Origin: Candidatus Aerophobota bacterium
GTDB lineage: Bacteria > Aerophobota > Aerophobia > Aerophobales > B3-G15
Direction of reading: 5' to 3'
DNA length: 5,967 bases
NCBI GenBank assembly: GCA_030607715.1
Contig: JAUWJM010000103.1
Span: 1 to 5,967 of the forward strand
Made by a program: the position numbers and the translations under genes. Below the pieces are notes generated by a model that had not been told where the DNA came from, ran no database searches, and saw only the letters and a program-made list of their open reading frames with translations. This document shows, in pieces, positions 1 to 5,560 of the stretch; the first letter of the stretch is position 1; each line of letters starts with the position of its first letter.

Positions 1-1
1 A

Positions 2-994
2 GCCAGAAATCTTAAGGATCTTTTGCCCTTAATTAATTCCGATAACTCCAGAAAGTGTTTTTTTGTTACTGATGATCGCCACCCTCAGGACCTTTTAGAG
101 GAAGGGCATATTAACTTTCTTATTAAAAAGGCAGTCAAATTGGGTCTTGACCCCATAACAGCTATACAGATGGCCACTATAAATACAGCAGAGTATTTTA
201 AATTACCAGATGTGGGATTAATAGCTCCCGGATATAAGGCGGATATGGTTGTGCTAAAAGATATGAAAAATTTTGAAGCAGAGATGGTCTTTAAAGATGG
301 TAGATTAGTTGCACAAAATGGACAGATTCTTCCCCAGAAGATTAAAAAGACTAAGGTTATTATTAGAAGTTCTATGAATGTTGATTGGATGGGATTGAAA
401 GGATTTGACATTAAAGCTAAAGAGGGTAAGGTGCAAGTGATACGGGTAGTTCCAGGGCAAATTATTACTAAAAAACTGATAGTAGTTCCCAAAGTGGAAA
501 AAGAAAAGGTAGTGGCTGATACTAATAGAGATATCTTAAAAATGGCAGTGGTAGAAAGACACCTTGCTTCAGGAAATGTGGGAATTGGCCTGGTGAAAGG
601 ATTTGGATTAAAAAGGGGTGCTCTGGCCTCTTCAGTAGCTCACGATTCTCATAATATAGTAATAGTGGGAGCAAAAGATGAAGATATGATGACTGCTGCT
701 ATTGAAGTGGTAAGAATGAGAGGAGGTCAAGTAGTAGTTAAGGATGATGAAATAATTGCCTCCTTAGCCTTGCCTATAGCAGGACTTATGAGTGATAGAC
801 CTATGGAGGAGGTAAGGGATAAGGTAAAGGGGTTGAACCAGGCGGCGACTGAGTTGGGATGTAAGCTAAAAGAACCCTTTATGACTCTTTCTTTTCTGGC
901 TCTTCCTGTTATTCCTGAATTAAAACTAACTGATAAAGGACTGGTGGATATAGAGAAATTTCAGATTGTTCCTTTGTTTGTAGAGTCGGGGTGA
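2..994 (+). CDS. ade: Adenine deaminase, C-terminal part (5' end outside window)
   Basis: Hydrolyses adenine to hypoxanthine and ammonia in cytoplasmic purine salvage. The frame is open from base 2, so the TTG at 23 is an internal Leu codon and the gene begins left of the window; 330 residues remain of a family usually about 570-600 long. The start of the fragment carries the end of the metal-dependent amidohydrolase barrel, with the motif FVTDDRHPQDL, whose Asp residues belong to the metal-site region, followed by EEGHINFLI. Next comes the composite-domain strand region (GLIAPGYKADMVVL) typical of amidohydrolases. The last ~170 residues match the adenine deaminase C-terminal domain, with ERHLASGNVGIGLVKGFGL, the SVAHDSHNIVIVG motif and the glycine-rich MRGGQVVV stretch. 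This SVAHDSHN-containing domain separates Ade from other amidohydrolases. No clear terminator follows in the 77-base gap, so read-through into the STAS gene is possible. Nothing in the visible part is broken. Confidence 0.93.
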   Translation, partial: ARNLKDLLPLINSDNSRKCFFVTDDRHPQDLLEEGHINFLIKKAVKLGLDPITAIQMATINTAEYFKLPDVGLIAPGYKADMVVLKDMKNFEAEMVFKDGRLVAQNGQILPQKIKKTKVIIRSSMNVDWMGLKGFDIKAKEGKVQVIRVVPGQIITKKLIVVPKVEKEKVVADTNRDILKMAVVERHLASGNVGIGLVKGFGLKRGALASSVAHDSHNIVIVGAKDEDMMTAAIEVVRMRGGQVVVKDDEIIASLALPIAGLMSDRPMEEVRDKVKGLNQAATELGCKLKEPFMTLSFLALPVIPELKLTDKGLVDIEKFQIVPLFVESG

Positions 995-1057
995 TTTTAT
1001 TGTTGTAGTCCAGCTTATACTGATGAAGATACCATTATTACCAAATAATCTATTTTT

Positions 1058-1063
1058 AGGAGG
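1058..1063 (+). promoter_or_regulatory. Strong Shine-Dalgarno site of the STAS gene
   Basis: AGGAGG lies 8 bases before the ATG at 1072. It is the strongest ribosome binding site in the window and fixes the start of the anti-anti-sigma factor. The kinase immediately downstream has only a distant GAAGGGA (1381-1387), which would favour more STAS protein than kinase. Confidence 0.85.
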
Positions 1064-1071
1064 AAGATTAA

Positions 1072-1401
1072 ATGAAAATAACTCAAAAACAAGAAGGAGA
1101 AGTTTGTGCTTTTTCCTTAAATGGTCGTTTTGATGCTCATTCGGCAGGGGATGTGGAAAGTAAACTAAATTCAGCCATATCTCAAGGAATGAAGAAATTG
1201 CTTGTAGATATGAATGGGACAGAATATATAAGTAGTGCTGGATTAAGGGTTCTCTTAGCAATGGCTAAGAAATTAAAAAAAGAAGGCCAGATAAAACTTT
1301 GCTGTCTTCAACCTTACGTAAAGGAAGTTTTTGATATTGCTGGGTTTACTCAAATTTTCAAAATTTACAATACTTATCAGGAAGGGATAAATAGTTTTTG
1401 A
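1072..1401 (+). CDS. STAS-domain anti-sigma factor antagonist (SpoIIAA/RsbV family)
   Basis: A single STAS domain of 109 residues, the usual length for SpoIIAA/RsbV-type proteins. In the unphosphorylated form such proteins bind an anti-sigma kinase and release its target; phosphorylation of one Ser blocks binding. The N-terminal strand (residues 3-18) is followed by GRFDAHSAGDVE, then the core strand KKLLVDMNG and the signature YISSAGLRVLL (residues 52-62). By alignment on the Gly-Leu pair, Ser55 corresponds to the phosphorylated Ser of SpoIIAA. The residue before it is Ser rather than the Asp of SpoIIAA and RsbV, a change common in the wider family. The C-terminal helix, KEVFDIAGFTQIFKIY, is typical too. 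The start is set by a strong AGGAGG. No convincing promoter is visible in 995-1071: a TATACT at 1016-1021 has no good -35 partner. The next gene starts 3 bases after the stop, so the two are surely cotranscribed. Its natural partners are the kinase at 1405 and the phosphatase at 2015. Confidence 0.93.
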   Translation: MKITQKQEGEVCAFSLNGRFDAHSAGDVESKLNSAISQGMKKLLVDMNGTEYISSAGLRVLLAMAKKLKKEGQIKLCCLQPYVKEVFDIAGFTQIFKIYNTYQEGINSF

Positions 1402-1404
1402 AAA

Positions 1405-1848
1405 ATGAAGAAAATACCTTCATCCATTACTCTAAAGGCTTCTTTAGAAAACCTGGAGAGAGTAAATAATTTTGTTCATAAATGGGCTAAAGAAATAGGT
1501 TTATCCAATCATAGTGAAAGAGAGCTTTTTTTAGCTGTAGAGGAAGCCTATGTTAATGTAGTCAACTATTCCTATCCAAAATCCGTGGGTGAGGTAACCA
1601 TTGATTGTCAGATAGATGAGGATAGGTTAATTCTGAAAATAAAAGATGAAGGGGTTCCTTTCAATCCCTTAACATTATCAAAACCCAACCTTACTCCCCG
1701 TCTGGAAGAAAGAAAAATAGGAGGATTGGGGGTTTTTCTCATACGAAGACTTGTGGACAGTATGGAATATGAACGCAAGGGGAAATATAACTTGCTAACT
1801 TTAATCAAGAAAAAAGATAACTATTCAGCCACAGATTTACACAGATAG
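1405..1848 (+). CDS. Anti-sigma serine kinase, RsbW/SpoIIAB-type HATPase
   Basis: A 147-residue GHKL-fold ATPase that would bind and inhibit a sigma factor or another target, and phosphorylate the upstream STAS protein. The N box is at residues 46-54 (EEAYVNVVN), with Glu47 as the likely catalytic base and Asn51 as the Mg-binding Asn. The G1 box is at 81-85 (DEGVP) and the G2 box at 106-113 (GGLGVFLI), so all ATP-site elements are present. The family normally ends near the last strand (LLTLIKK, residues 130-136). Here the frame continues to an extra tail whose final eight residues, YSATDLHR, and TAG stop are encoded by the left arm of an intergenic inverted repeat (from 1821). The gene starts 3 bases after the STAS stop, with no close Shine-Dalgarno, which suggests translational coupling. 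Whether the partner is a sigma factor cannot be told from the window, since none is encoded here. Confidence 0.92.
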   Translation: MKKIPSSITLKASLENLERVNNFVHKWAKEIGLSNHSERELFLAVEEAYVNVVNYSYPKSVGEVTIDCQIDEDRLILKIKDEGVPFNPLTLSKPNLTPRLEERKIGGLGVFLIRRLVDSMEYERKGKYNLLTLIKKKDNYSATDLHR

Positions 1849-1998
1849 GTTTAAATAACAGATTGCGTAGAATTATTCTTTAAAAGTTTTTAAGAAGTTT
1901 ATAATGGACTTAACTATGGATTTCTAAAATCTATTTAGGAAAATGTCTTATATTTGATAATAAAAGAAAAATATCAGCGTCCATCCGCGGCTAAATAG
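1821..1998. repeat. Degenerate inverted-repeat element between kinase and phosphatase genes
   Basis: The left arm (1821-1852, containing AGCCACAGATTTACACAG) and the reverse complement of the right arm (1967-1998, containing AGCCGCGGATGGACGCTG) match at 23 of 32 positions without gaps. The 114 bases between them are AT-rich and contain no gene. The arms resemble a family of short dispersed sequences, of the type CCACAGAT..ACACAGAT or ATCAGCGTCCATCCGCGGCT, that I remember from many genomes of uncultured bacteria; this is recollection and has not been searched. No transposase is present, so it would be a non-autonomous or decayed element. The left arm overlaps the kinase 3' end, and the right arm ends 16 bases before the phosphatase ATG. 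It is probably an insertion that separated a formerly tighter three-gene operon. An RNA hairpin role is possible but the arms pair poorly. Confidence 0.6.
1900..1905 (+). promoter_or_regulatory. Possible -10 box for the phosphatase gene
   Basis: A perfect TATAAT lies inside the repeat element, about 110 bases before the ATG at 2015. The -35 region is poor: the best is TTTAAA at 1879-1884, with a short 15-bp spacer. If it works, the phosphatase has its own promoter and a leader of about 100 bases carrying the right repeat arm. Otherwise it is read from the upstream STAS-kinase transcript. AT-rich sequence makes chance matches common. Confidence 0.3.
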
Positions 1999-2014
1999 TC
2001 AAAAAAAAGATAAT

Positions 2015-3940
2015 ATGGGAAATTTTAGTATTGAGCTTTTATTTTTACTGGTTGAAAAAATCTGCGTGGTAACTATTGTTGCCTATCTTATAACCCGAAC
2101 AAAATACCTCAACAATGTCCTTGATAAACAGCCTGGCTTTTGGGATCGTTTAATATTAATATTGGCTTTTGGCGGATTTTCCATATATGGCACTTACAGT
2201 GGAATAAAGATATTCGGAGCTATCGCTAACATCAGGGACCTTGGTCCAATGATTGCTGGTCTGATAGGAGGACCTTTTATTGGACTGGGGGCGGGCTTAA
2301 TTGGCGGTATACATCGCTATTTTCTGGGAGGGTTTACTGACATTCCTTGCTCTCTGGCTACTATAACCTCTGGTCTTTTAGGTGGTTTAATTTATAAACT
2401 TAAAAAGAAAGAGTTTATTGGGATTTTATGGGCAGTTCTTTTTGCTATTTTTATGGAATCATTTCATATGCTCCTTGCTCTTTTAATAGCTAAACCTTTT
2501 GCTGATGCTCTTCAGCTCGTTAAAAAAGTTAGCCTACCTATGATCATTGCCAATGGGATAGGGGTCGGCATTTTTTCCCTAATTATAGTAAATCTTATAA
2601 AGGAAAAAAGAACAAGCTCTGAGAGAGATAGATACTATGCTGAGTTAGAGCGCAAAATTTATGAAATGGAAAAATTATATCGACTGGGAGTTCAGGTAAG
2701 CTCTACCCTTGATATTAATGTTGTGCTGGATTTATGCATAAATACAACTGTAGAAGTGCTTGAGGCTAAAATGGGATTTCTCTTTTTAATGGATGAAAAA
2801 AATAATCAGTTATTTCTTGGTTCAATGGCGATCTCTGAAGATGAAATATCTAACTCATCAACAAAAAGTTTAATTAAAATTGTAAAAAGAGGAAAACTGC
2901 GCTTAGAGAAAGAGAAAGGTATTGCTAACCGGGTAGCTAAAAATAAAAAACCACTTTTCATTAATGATATTGATAAAGATGAATTATTATCAAATCCTAT
3001 TTATAAGAATGCTGGTTTTAGGATTAAATCTTCTCTTTGTGTTCCATTATTGCTAAAGGATAGGGTTATTGGAGTTATTCAGGTCTGCAATAAGAGAAAA
3101 GATATTTCTTTCACCAATGAGGATCAACATCTACTTGTTTCTTTTGCTGTGCATGCAGCAATAGCTATTGAAAATGCCAAATTATACCAGGAAGTGGCTG
3201 AAAAAGAGCGCATGAAAAAAGAACTGGAAATCGCTCACAGGCTTCAAGTAAGTCTTCTTCCTGATAAGCCTCCTCAGATTAAAGGCTACCAAATTGCGGC
3301 CATGAGTCAACCAGCAAGAGAAGTGGGTGGCGATTTTTATGATTTCATTGATGTTGCTGAGAGTAAAATTGGCCTTGTGATAGGTGATGTATCCGGAAAA
3401 GGATTACCAGCGGCTTTATTTATGGCACTTTCTCGAAGCTTTCTTCGAGCTCAGGCTATCGGCAACCTAAAAGCAAACATTGTTCTTGAAAAAGCTAACC
3501 GACTCATCGCTAATGATGCCAGAGAGGGAATGTTTGTAACTGTCTTCTATGCTATTTTAGATACTCCTGGTAAAATTTTAAGAATCTCCAATGCTGGTCA
3601 TAACCCACCTCTTCTTTTTCATTCAAGCACAGGTGAATGTGAGGAGTTAAGAATGGCAGGCATAGTATTAGGTGCTTTTGATGAAGCTCAGTTTCAGGAG
3701 AAAGAAATTATTCTCAAAAAAGGCGATATTGTAATTTTTTATACCGATGGTATTACTGAAGCGATAGATGAGAATAACCAACAATTCGGAATGGAAAGAC
3801 TTATCAAAGTCCTCAAAGATAACCCTTATCTGCAAGCTACTGAGCTAATTAAAGTAATAAAGGAGAAAATAGAGGAATTCTCTAAAGATCAACCTCAATT
3901 TGATGATTTTACCCTTGTAATAGTAAAGTTGTCACTCTGA
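2015..3940 (+). CDS. Membrane sensor phosphatase: LytS-type 5TM, GAF, SpoIIE/RsbU PP2C
   Basis: A 641-residue serine phosphatase expected to dephosphorylate the STAS protein encoded upstream. Residues 7-195 hold about six hydrophobic segments. Their LytS-type sensor (5TMR-LYT) signature includes the GTYSGIKIFGA and NIRDLGPMIAGLIGGP motifs, a Gly-rich helix near 83-99, and HRYFLGG. A short coiled region (200-222) leads to a GAF domain (about 225-388; ends with PLLLKDRVIGVIQVCNK and an AIAIENAKLY helix). A linker helix (390-412) with ELEIAHRLQVSLLP is the usual entry to RsbU-type domains. The PP2C domain (about 413-640) has VGGDFYD (Asp440), GDVSGKGLPAA (Asp458), NAGHNPP (526-532), YTDGITEA (Asp578) and a final Asp pair (630/631), so all four expected metal-binding sites are present and it should be active. 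The ATG at 2015 is the first start in its frame and gives the normal LytS-like N-terminus, but no Shine-Dalgarno is visible before it. The signal sensed is unknown. Confidence 0.93.
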   Translation: MGNFSIELLFLLVEKICVVTIVAYLITRTKYLNNVLDKQPGFWDRLILILAFGGFSIYGTYSGIKIFGAIANIRDLGPMIAGLIGGPFIGLGAGLIGGIHRYFLGGFTDIPCSLATITSGLLGGLIYKLKKKEFIGILWAVLFAIFMESFHMLLALLIAKPFADALQLVKKVSLPMIIANGIGVGIFSLIIVNLIKEKRTSSERDRYYAELERKIYEMEKLYRLGVQVSSTLDINVVLDLCINTTVEVLEAKMGFLFLMDEKNNQLFLGSMAISEDEISNSSTKSLIKIVKRGKLRLEKEKGIANRVAKNKKPLFINDIDKDELLSNPIYKNAGFRIKSSLCVPLLLKDRVIGVIQVCNKRKDISFTNEDQHLLVSFAVHAAIAIENAKLYQEVAEKERMKKELEIAHRLQVSLLPDKPPQIKGYQIAAMSQPAREVGGDFYDFIDVAESKIGLVIGDVSGKGLPAALFMALSRSFLRAQAIGNLKANIVLEKANRLIANDAREGMFVTVFYAILDTPGKILRISNAGHNPPLLFHSSTGECEELRMAGIVLGAFDEAQFQEKEIILKKGDIVIFYTDGITEAIDENNQQFGMERLIKVLKDNPYLQATELIKVIKEKIEEFSKDQPQFDDFTLVIVKLSL

Positions 3941-3944
3941 GTAA

Positions 3945-3993
3945 GAAAAAAGGGAACAGATTTATTTTTCCTTTTTTTCAGTTCCCTTTTTTC
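3945..3993. terminator. Bidirectional terminator between convergent genes
   Basis: A perfect 13-bp inverted repeat: GAAAAAAGGGAAC at 3945-3957 pairs with 3981-3993 around a 23-base pyrimidine-rich loop. Each strand has a GGGAAC/GTTCCC core followed by six Us, so it can end transcripts from both sides. It fills the 55-base gap between the phosphatase stop (3940) and the stop of the convergent gene (3996). The long loop and the U run inside the stem make it less canonical than a short GC hairpin. Confidence 0.8.
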
Positions 3994-3995
3994 AG

Positions 3996-4325
3996 TTATC
4001 TGAATCTCCTCCAAAAATCCTTGGCCTTCCATTTATTTATCCATACTCTTTTAAATCTTTTAAGGATTAAAAGATCACTGAGTAATCTTTTAATCCCTTC
4101 TCCTTGTAGCAAAACCTTGTAAGAAAAAGAAGAAGAAGGGGCAATCTCCATCTCTATACCCTTTTTTGTTTTTTTTATCTTCTCTATTCTATCCAAGGAT
4201 ATAAAAGAATCAGCTTCTCCATTTATATAAATTTTAACCTCGTCAAGTGTAATTTCACCAGTATACCTGGTTTGTCTCCCTCCCTCCAGCCTTAGATATA
4301 AACCTTTGCCATAGCTAATTTTCAT
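3996..4325 (-). CDS. Small protein of unknown function, possibly PH-like fold
   Basis: A 109-residue soluble protein that I do not recognise. It is basic, with no signal peptide, membrane segment or cysteine. The pattern is a run of predicted short beta strands (residues 2-60: YLRLEGG, YTGEITLDEVKIYING, SFISLDRIEKIK, KGIEMEIA), then YKVLLQGEGIKRLLSDLLILKRF, a likely C-terminal helix, and an aromatic/basic tail (VWINKWKAKDFWRRF). A SLDRIEKIKKTKKGIEMEI strand-turn-strand before a final helix resembles bacterial PH-like domains, but this is a guess from the pattern. It is probably a real gene: it has a consensus promoter on its strand (4375-4403), a terminator directly after its stop, and no competing frame. 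The ATG at 4325 lacks a good Shine-Dalgarno site; TTG or GTG alternatives upstream are not evident. It is divergent from the release-factor-like gene and appears monocistronic. Confidence 0.7.
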   Translation of the reverse strand: MKISYGKGLYLRLEGGRQTRYTGEITLDEVKIYINGEADSFISLDRIEKIKKTKKGIEMEIAPSSSFSYKVLLQGEGIKRLLSDLLILKRFKRVWINKWKAKDFWRRFR

Positions 4326-4374
4326 TTTTATAGTCTTTACTTCTTAACTAACTTTCCGTCTAATGCTTGGTAGA

Positions 4375-4403
4375 ATTATAAACTGAGGATTGAGGGATGT
4401 CAA
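4375..4403 (-). promoter_or_regulatory. Consensus sigma70-type promoter of the 109-residue gene
   Basis: Read on the - strand, TTGACA (bases 4403-4398) is followed by exactly 17 bases and TATAAT (4380-4375): both hexamers are perfect. Transcription would start near 4368 and give a leader of about 42 bases before the ATG at 4325. It is the best promoter in the window and the main reason to accept the downstream small gene. Confidence 0.8.
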
Positions 4404-4423
4404 ATTTAGCTCCATAACAAGTT

Positions 4424-4481
4424 GTAGCCGCAACTTTTATGTTGCGCATATATCCCCACAGACCCTGAGCTTCGCGGCTAC
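4424..4481. repeat. 58-base palindromic element between divergent promoters
   Basis: GTAGCCGC (4424-4431) and GCGGCTAC (4474-4481) form perfect 8-bp terminal inverted repeats around 42 bases. Inside lies a second perfect hairpin, CGCAAC-TTTTAT-GTTGCG (4429-4446), which shares three bases with the left terminal arm, so the two pairings exclude each other. The element is richer in GC than its surroundings. It sits between the two divergent promoters and would be transcribed by neither, so it acts as DNA if it acts at all. It resembles REP- or MITE-like dispersed palindromes; a regulator's operator is the alternative. The gene-free stretch 4326-4572 holds only this element and the promoters. Confidence 0.6.
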
Positions 4482-4490
4482 CTTCACTTT

Positions 4491-4539
4491 TTGACATAAA
4501 ACCAATAGTATTTGCTATCCTACCAAAGATATATATAAT
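4491..4539 (+). promoter_or_regulatory. Promoter region for the release-factor-like and flavin reductase genes
   Basis: Two overlapping candidates are visible. One is TTGCTA (4512-4517), 16 bp, then a perfect TATAAT (4534-4539), giving a start near 4546 and a leader of about 27 bases. The other is a perfect TTGACA (4491-4496) with only a fair TATCCT (4516-4521) at a long 19-bp spacing. The first looks stronger because of its -10 box. The sequence around the second -35, TTTGACAT, is the mirror image of the divergent promoter's -35. Confidence 0.55.
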
Positions 4540-4572
4540 GAAAAGACTACACTCATTGTTACAGGGATAAAA

Positions 4573-4995
4573 ATGCTTAACTTTGGAGTTCGTAAGGAAA
4601 AACAGAGGGCCCTAAAAGAGGACATGCAAAAGTTCAATGTGCACGAGGAAGATCTCGTTGAAAAGTTCATCCTCTCAAAGGGACCTGGAGGACAAAAGGT
4701 CAACAAGACTGCCACCTGTGTTTATTTAAAGCATCTACCCACTGGGTTTGAGGTTAAAATGCAAGAGGCTCGATCTCAGGTCTTAAATCGCTTTTTGGCC
4801 AGGCGAGAAATAGTACGCAAAATTAAAAACTATGTATTGGGGAAAGAAAGTGAGGAAGAAAAACAGCGCCAGAAAATTCGAAGGACAAAACGCAGGCGAT
4901 CAAGAAGGGCTAAGAAGAAAATTCTTGAGCAAAAGAGATTACAATCCCGCAAGAAGAAACTTCGAAGAGAGCCTGATGTAGATGAGGAAATTTAA
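4573..4995 (+). CDS. GGQ-domain release-factor-like ribosome rescue protein
   Basis: A 140-residue protein containing only the catalytic RF-1 domain of class I release factors, without the codon-recognition domains of RF1/RF2. The motif GPGGQKVNKTATCVYLKHLP starts at residue 37 and carries the GGQ (39-41) that hydrolyses peptidyl-tRNA ester bonds; TGFEVKMQEARSQVLNRFLARREI continues the domain. Residues 98-133 are packed with Lys and Arg, as in the tail by which ArfB (YaeJ) enters the empty mRNA channel. The N-terminal lead (VHEEDLVEKFILSKGPGGQ) recalls the bacterial relatives of mitochondrial MTRFR (C12orf65) more than ArfB itself; the choice between the two is inference. The likely role is to free stalled nascent chains on ribosomes or split large subunits. 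The start is supported by AGGGA (4563-4567), five bases before the ATG. The tail ends with an acidic EPDVDEEI. The flavin reductase gene follows 29 bases later, probably in the same transcript. Confidence 0.88.
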   Translation: MLNFGVRKEKQRALKEDMQKFNVHEEDLVEKFILSKGPGGQKVNKTATCVYLKHLPTGFEVKMQEARSQVLNRFLARREIVRKIKNYVLGKESEEEKQRQKIRRTKRRRSRRAKKKILEQKRLQSRKKKLRREPDVDEEI

Positions 4996-5012
4996 ACCTA
5001 AATTTGACTATT

Positions 5013-5018
5013 AAGGAG
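5013..5018 (+). promoter_or_regulatory. Shine-Dalgarno site fixing the flavin reductase start
   Basis: AAGGAG lies 6 bases before the ATG at 5025. A TTG at 5004 in the same frame would add seven residues but has no ribosome binding site and would place this site inside the coding region, so the ATG is chosen. Confidence 0.85.
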
Positions 5019-5024
5019 AGCAAG

Positions 5025-5549
5025 ATGCAAAAAGTAAAGGTAAATTACACAGATTATTTAAAGGAAACTTTGCAGGCTATGAGAGATAGTGGACTTCTTC
5101 TCACTTCAGCCAATAAGGAAGGAAAAATCAATGTTATGGCCATTGGCTGGGGAACAATTGGCATGATATGGGGAATGCCTATGTTTTTGGTGCTGGTTCG
5201 TCCCTCCAGATTTACCTATGGTTTTATTGAAGAGACAGGAGATTTTACAGTAAACGTTCCTCCAGGTAAACTTAGCGAAATAGTGTCCTTCTGTGGGAGC
5301 ATCTCAGGAAGGGATTGTGATAAATTTAAGGAAAAGGGACTCACTGCCATAGCCGGGAAAAATGTAAAATCTCCGATAATTAGGGAGTGCGTCCTGCATT
5401 ATGAGTGCAGAGTTCTACACAAAAATGATATCATACCGGTAAGAGTTCCCAAAAATGTAATCTCTGAGTATTATCCTCAAGGAGACTACCATAGAGTATT
5501 TTTTGGTGAAATTCTCTCAGTGTTTGCTGACAGTAAGGTTAAGATATAA
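5025..5549 (+). CDS. Flavin reductase-family protein (flavoredoxin-like, FMN split barrel)
   Basis: A 174-residue cytoplasmic protein of the flavin reductase-like (DIM6/NTAB, flavoredoxin) family, which binds FMN and moves electrons between NAD(P)H or other donors and acceptors. Visible family features are GLLLTSANKEGKINVMAIGWGT (residues 23-44, the first strands of the barrel), then the core FLVLVRPSRFTYGFIEETGDFTVNVP (residues 54-79; the RxT/Y segment normally lies by the FMN phosphate), FCGSISGRDCDKFKEKGL (residues 89-106), and the closing YHRVFFGEIL. Length is normal for the family. There are four Cys residues (90, 98, 122, 128), but their spacing suggests no metal cluster. The actual acceptor is unknown; flavoredoxins serve in anaerobic sulfur and other electron transfers. 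It follows the release-factor-like gene by 29 bases on the same strand. It ends 11 bases from a convergent gene, with no terminator visible in that gap. Confidence 0.9.
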   Translation: MQKVKVNYTDYLKETLQAMRDSGLLLTSANKEGKINVMAIGWGTIGMIWGMPMFLVLVRPSRFTYGFIEETGDFTVNVPPGKLSEIVSFCGSISGRDCDKFKEKGLTAIAGKNVKSPIIRECVLHYECRVLHKNDIIPVRVPKNVISEYYPQGDYHRVFFGEILSVFADSKVKI

Positions 5550-5560
5550 AAGAGATATTT

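Noticed and set aside
85..492. Open frame on the - strand within the adenine deaminase gene
   Set aside because: It lies antisense to a clear adenine deaminase coding region, its translation resembles no family and no ribosome binding site was seen.
1016..1021. TATACT as a -10 box for the STAS-kinase pair
   Set aside because: No -35 hexamer with acceptable spacing is seen (GATTTT at 17 bp), so it was not listed as a promoter.
1222..1257. Ser in place of Asp before the phosphorylatable Ser of the STAS protein as an anomaly
   Set aside because: The ISSAGLRVL form is very common among STAS anti-anti-sigma factors, so it is not unusual.
926..1261. Open frame on the - strand across the deaminase end and the STAS gene
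   Set aside because: It overlaps two well-supported genes and shows no recognisable motifs; it is a chance frame in AT-rich DNA.
1608..1808. Open frame on the - strand inside the kinase gene
   Set aside because: It is the antisense shadow of conserved kinase motifs, without its own signals.
1821..1998. CRISPR array or intact insertion sequence
   Set aside because: There are only two inverted, imperfect arms, no direct repeats with regular spacers and no transposase.
4424..4481. Riboswitch or attenuator leader for the release-factor-like gene
   Set aside because: The best promoters for both flanking genes lie outside it and face outwards, so it would not be transcribed as their leader.
4515..4715. 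Open frame on the - strand overlapping the start of the release-factor-like gene
   Set aside because: It lies opposite the conserved GGQ region and has no recognisable product.
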